From Nitrospirota bacterium (GTDB lineage Bacteria; Nitrospirota; Thermodesulfovibrionia; Thermodesulfovibrionales; JdFR-85): 64,000 nt of DNA. Each line of letters opens with the position of its first letter. Position 1 is the stretch's first letter. Location of the stretch: contig JAYWMQ010000013.1 of the NCBI GenBank assembly GCA_035873375.1, forward strand, positions 1 to 64,000, written 5' to 3'. Below the pieces are notes generated by a model, which was not told the DNA's origin, did not search any database, and worked only from the letters and a program-made list of their open reading frames with translations. The position numbers and the translations under genes are program-made. Positions 62,346 through 64,000 of the stretch are shown here, in pieces.

Positions 62346-64000
62346 TCACACCTGAGGACGTGTCTGTACTACATAATAACGGCCCTGGGAGCAGGCACCC
62401 TCGATATCCTGCGGAGAGCCAAGGACCTTTTCAACCATGACGCCGACGTTGGTGATTCCGGTCAGGAGTTCATTTCTGAAATTCTCATCCCACACCAATG
62501 GCTCCTCTGTATAATCTAGTAAAACCTTACGGGGCGGTTTCAGCATTACGCTGTCATAAAGGCCGGCCCCCGCGTAACCGCTCAGGTCCTCTCCATTGGA
62601 GTCCGAACGGAAGATGAGTCCTCCACCAAAGAGACCAACGCTTTTACTCGGATAGGAAAGGAGCTGTGGTTCAGACCCCCTTTTCCTGCAGGTAAAACCA
62701 AGGGCCCTGCCCGGATAGTTACCGACCAGGGTCTCCCCAAGGCCCAACACCACCTCTGCATAGAGTTCATCACTGTCGCCTGTAAAAGGATTGTCCGTAT
62801 GGATTACAAAGGAGTATTCCGCCTCCACGACCTGCTGGATGAGCACTGCCATGAAAAGGTCCTCATCAGGGATACCCCTTGCCTTACGGCTCAGATATGC
62901 CCTTTCATTCCACTTGGACGCCCAGACACGCTTGATACACATCCAGGTGTCATCCCAGTCTTTGGGCCACCCAAGCCCTGCATCCTCCATAACCCCGCGA
63001 AGTACGGATGGCAACTCCTCCGGGGCTTCAAGCCCCAGCAGGGTCTTGCGGATATCTTCAAGTATCTCTTCGGGGTTGCCGTCAAGCCCGGATACGAGTT
63101 CCCGGTAATGTTGTGCAATCTCGCTGTTACGATCCAGTGCAAGCACTTTTTCGAATACACCAAACGGCAGTGCCACTGAAGCGGGCAGATGGACCCAATC
63201 AGGCAATTTACCCTGCAGGCGGGTCAGGTTGAGGGACTTGCCGCCCACTACTCCTTCCCTGAAATCCCTTGCACCTATAGCGTATGCTGTAAACTCAGGC
63301 CGGGCTATTTTTATAAATCCCAACTTTACCCGTGGGGGTACATTAACCATTTCACCGGAAACCTCTTCAAATACCACGTCTCCTGATGTATCCACCGCAA
63401 AGTTAAGGTAACGGCCCTTGAGTGATTTAAGGCGCTCAAGGTGTTTTCTGTCGTAACAGATGGCAAAGAGGAGGTGAGCGTTTCTGGCACGGACCGCCAC
63501 ATGAGACACAAGATCAACTGCATCCGGAGTAATAACAGCGGTTACACCTTCAGGGGGCTCTTCGTCTCCCCTTACCTTGTCTGCAATGATAACTGTGGGA
63601 CTGTCAAACCTTTTGCCCTGAACGGCCCCTAATGCCTCCACTGTCTCGACCCGTCCAATCCCCTGGCCCTGGCTGATAACCTGCCAGTTGCCGAGCTTTG
63701 CTTTTTTTCGCAATACCGGGTCCAGATAACGCAAAAGCATGGACAGAACAAATGCAGGCCTGCCGCGCACAATCTCCTCAGAGAAGAGTGTAATGGCCCA
63801 TGAATCGGCTTGAAATGCCTTGCCGAGTAATTCTGCCTTGGGTTGCAGCAACTGGTAATAATGGTCGATAAAGGCGCCTATGGCACGCCCTATCCTGTCA
63901 AGAACGGCCTTGGCGTGGAGTGCTCGGTCAAGGGTAAGGGGAGAGACCGCCTTGAGCCTTTTCCACTCACGGAGACATGCTAAAAACTCTTCACTGTCAT
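62346..64000 (-). CDS. Alpha-glucan, water dikinase-like enzyme (C-terminal part; gene runs off the window)
   Basis: At least 551 codons, open to the window edge. The enzyme group transfers the beta phosphate of ATP to C6 (GWD) or C3 (PWD) of starch-type glucan, with phosphohistidine as intermediate. Visible in order: LDPVLRKKAKLGNWQVIS, the phosphohistidine motif VSHVAVRARN (His codon 63501-63503), then the C-terminal nucleotide-binding domain with GGKSLNLTRLQGKLPDWV, FRSDSNGEDLSGYAGAGLYDSV and the terminal YYVVQTRPQV. Phosphohistidine before ATP-binding domain is the GWD order, opposite to PEP synthase. The glucan-binding N-terminus is outside the window. Stop is at 62346-62348. Confidence 0.86.
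   Translation of the reverse strand, partial: DSEEFLACLREWKRLKAVSPLTLDRALHAKAVLDRIGRAIGAFIDHYYQLLQPKAELLGKAFQADSWAITLFSEEIVRGRPAFVLSMLLRYLDPVLRKKAKLGNWQVISQGQGIGRVETVEALGAVQGKRFDSPTVIIADKVRGDEEPPEGVTAVITPDAVDLVSHVAVRARNAHLLFAICYDRKHLERLKSLKGRYLNFAVDTSGDVVFEEVSGEMVNVPPRVKLGFIKIARPEFTAYAIGARDFREGVVGGKSLNLTRLQGKLPDWVHLPASVALPFGVFEKVLALDRNSEIAQHYRELVSGLDGNPEEILEDIRKTLLGLEAPEELPSVLRGVMEDAGLGWPKDWDDTWMCIKRVWASKWNERAYLSRKARGIPDEDLFMAVLIQQVVEAEYSFVIHTDNPFTGDSDELYAEVVLGLGETLVGNYPGRALGFTCRKRGSEPQLLSYPSKSVGLFGGGLIFRSDSNGEDLSGYAGAGLYDSVMLKPPRKVLLDYTEEPLVWDENFRNELLTGITNVGVMVEKVLGSPQDIEGACSQGRYYVVQTRPQV

Overview
The window reads as ordinary chromosome of a diderm (Gram-negative type) rod-shaped bacterium, interrupted near the left end by a foreign, AT-rich block. 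The envelope gene set supports this: all four Kdo-branch genes (kdsA, B, C, D), a TolC/RND/membrane-fusion pump, lipoproteins and a mreBCD-PBP2-rodA operon. Gene content and protein style (stand-alone atpBE pair, long-form HisG, DUF4388 protein, FmdB zinc ribbon, selB) resemble Nitrospirota (Thermodesulfovibrionia) or Desulfobacterota. That placement is inference; no rRNA is present to fix it.

Layout. 1-4.5 kb: end of a thioredoxin-like gene, a UvrA, FxsA and long-form HisG. 4.5-5.2 kb: no clear gene, but two diverged 187-bp direct repeats. 5.2-12.2 kb: an AT-rich integron cassette array without a visible integrase. It has five recognisable attC sites, cassettes for an unknown protein, an HNH nuclease, a HEPN protein, a 1007-aa GHKL-ATPase/DUF3883 nuclease-like protein, a small unknown protein and a lipoprotein, plus a broken IS1182-type transposase and two copies of a 142-bp promoter-bearing leader. 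12.4-23.5 kb: metallo-hydrolase, CARDB lipoprotein, ligA, dinG, Mth938-like protein, purF, atpB-atpE, a second metallo-hydrolase and a LysM protein. 23.7-37.8 kb: a PhoB/PhoR-like pair, FmdB, a receiver-Fis regulator, tgt, a TolC-RND-MFP export operon, mscS, pgi, a secreted SNase-like nuclease and queC. 38-49.7 kb (mostly minus strand): DUF4388/GspG-like fusion, TPR membrane protein, plsY, pgsA, kdsC, kdsD, kdsA, pyrG, kdsB, a four-helix-bundle (23S IVP family) element and selB. 49.7-56.9 kb: uvrB, an ArsR-type regulator, a cold-shock gene with an attenuator-like leader, and the lysine genes lysA-dapF-(PilZ)-dapA, then an RDD protein. 57-62.2 kb: mreB-mreC-mreD-mrdA-rodA. 62.2-64 kb: a CAU-anticodon tRNA and the 3' part of an alpha-glucan water dikinase-like gene running off the window.

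Functional themes: Kdo/LPS precursors, with pyrG supplying the CTP that KdsB uses; phospholipid synthesis (plsY, pgsA); peptidoglycan elongation together with meso-DAP/lysine synthesis; DNA repair (uvrA, uvrB, ligA, dinG); queuosine (queC, tgt). Best candidates for something new: the integron-borne GHKL/DUF3883 protein and its neighbours, the paired 142-bp leaders, the bacterial glucan water dikinase, and the terminator-bearing csp leader. Several genes (dinG, uvrB, the ArsR gene, the RDD gene) have a -10 box 5-7 nt before the start codon and no Shine-Dalgarno, which suggests leaderless mRNAs.
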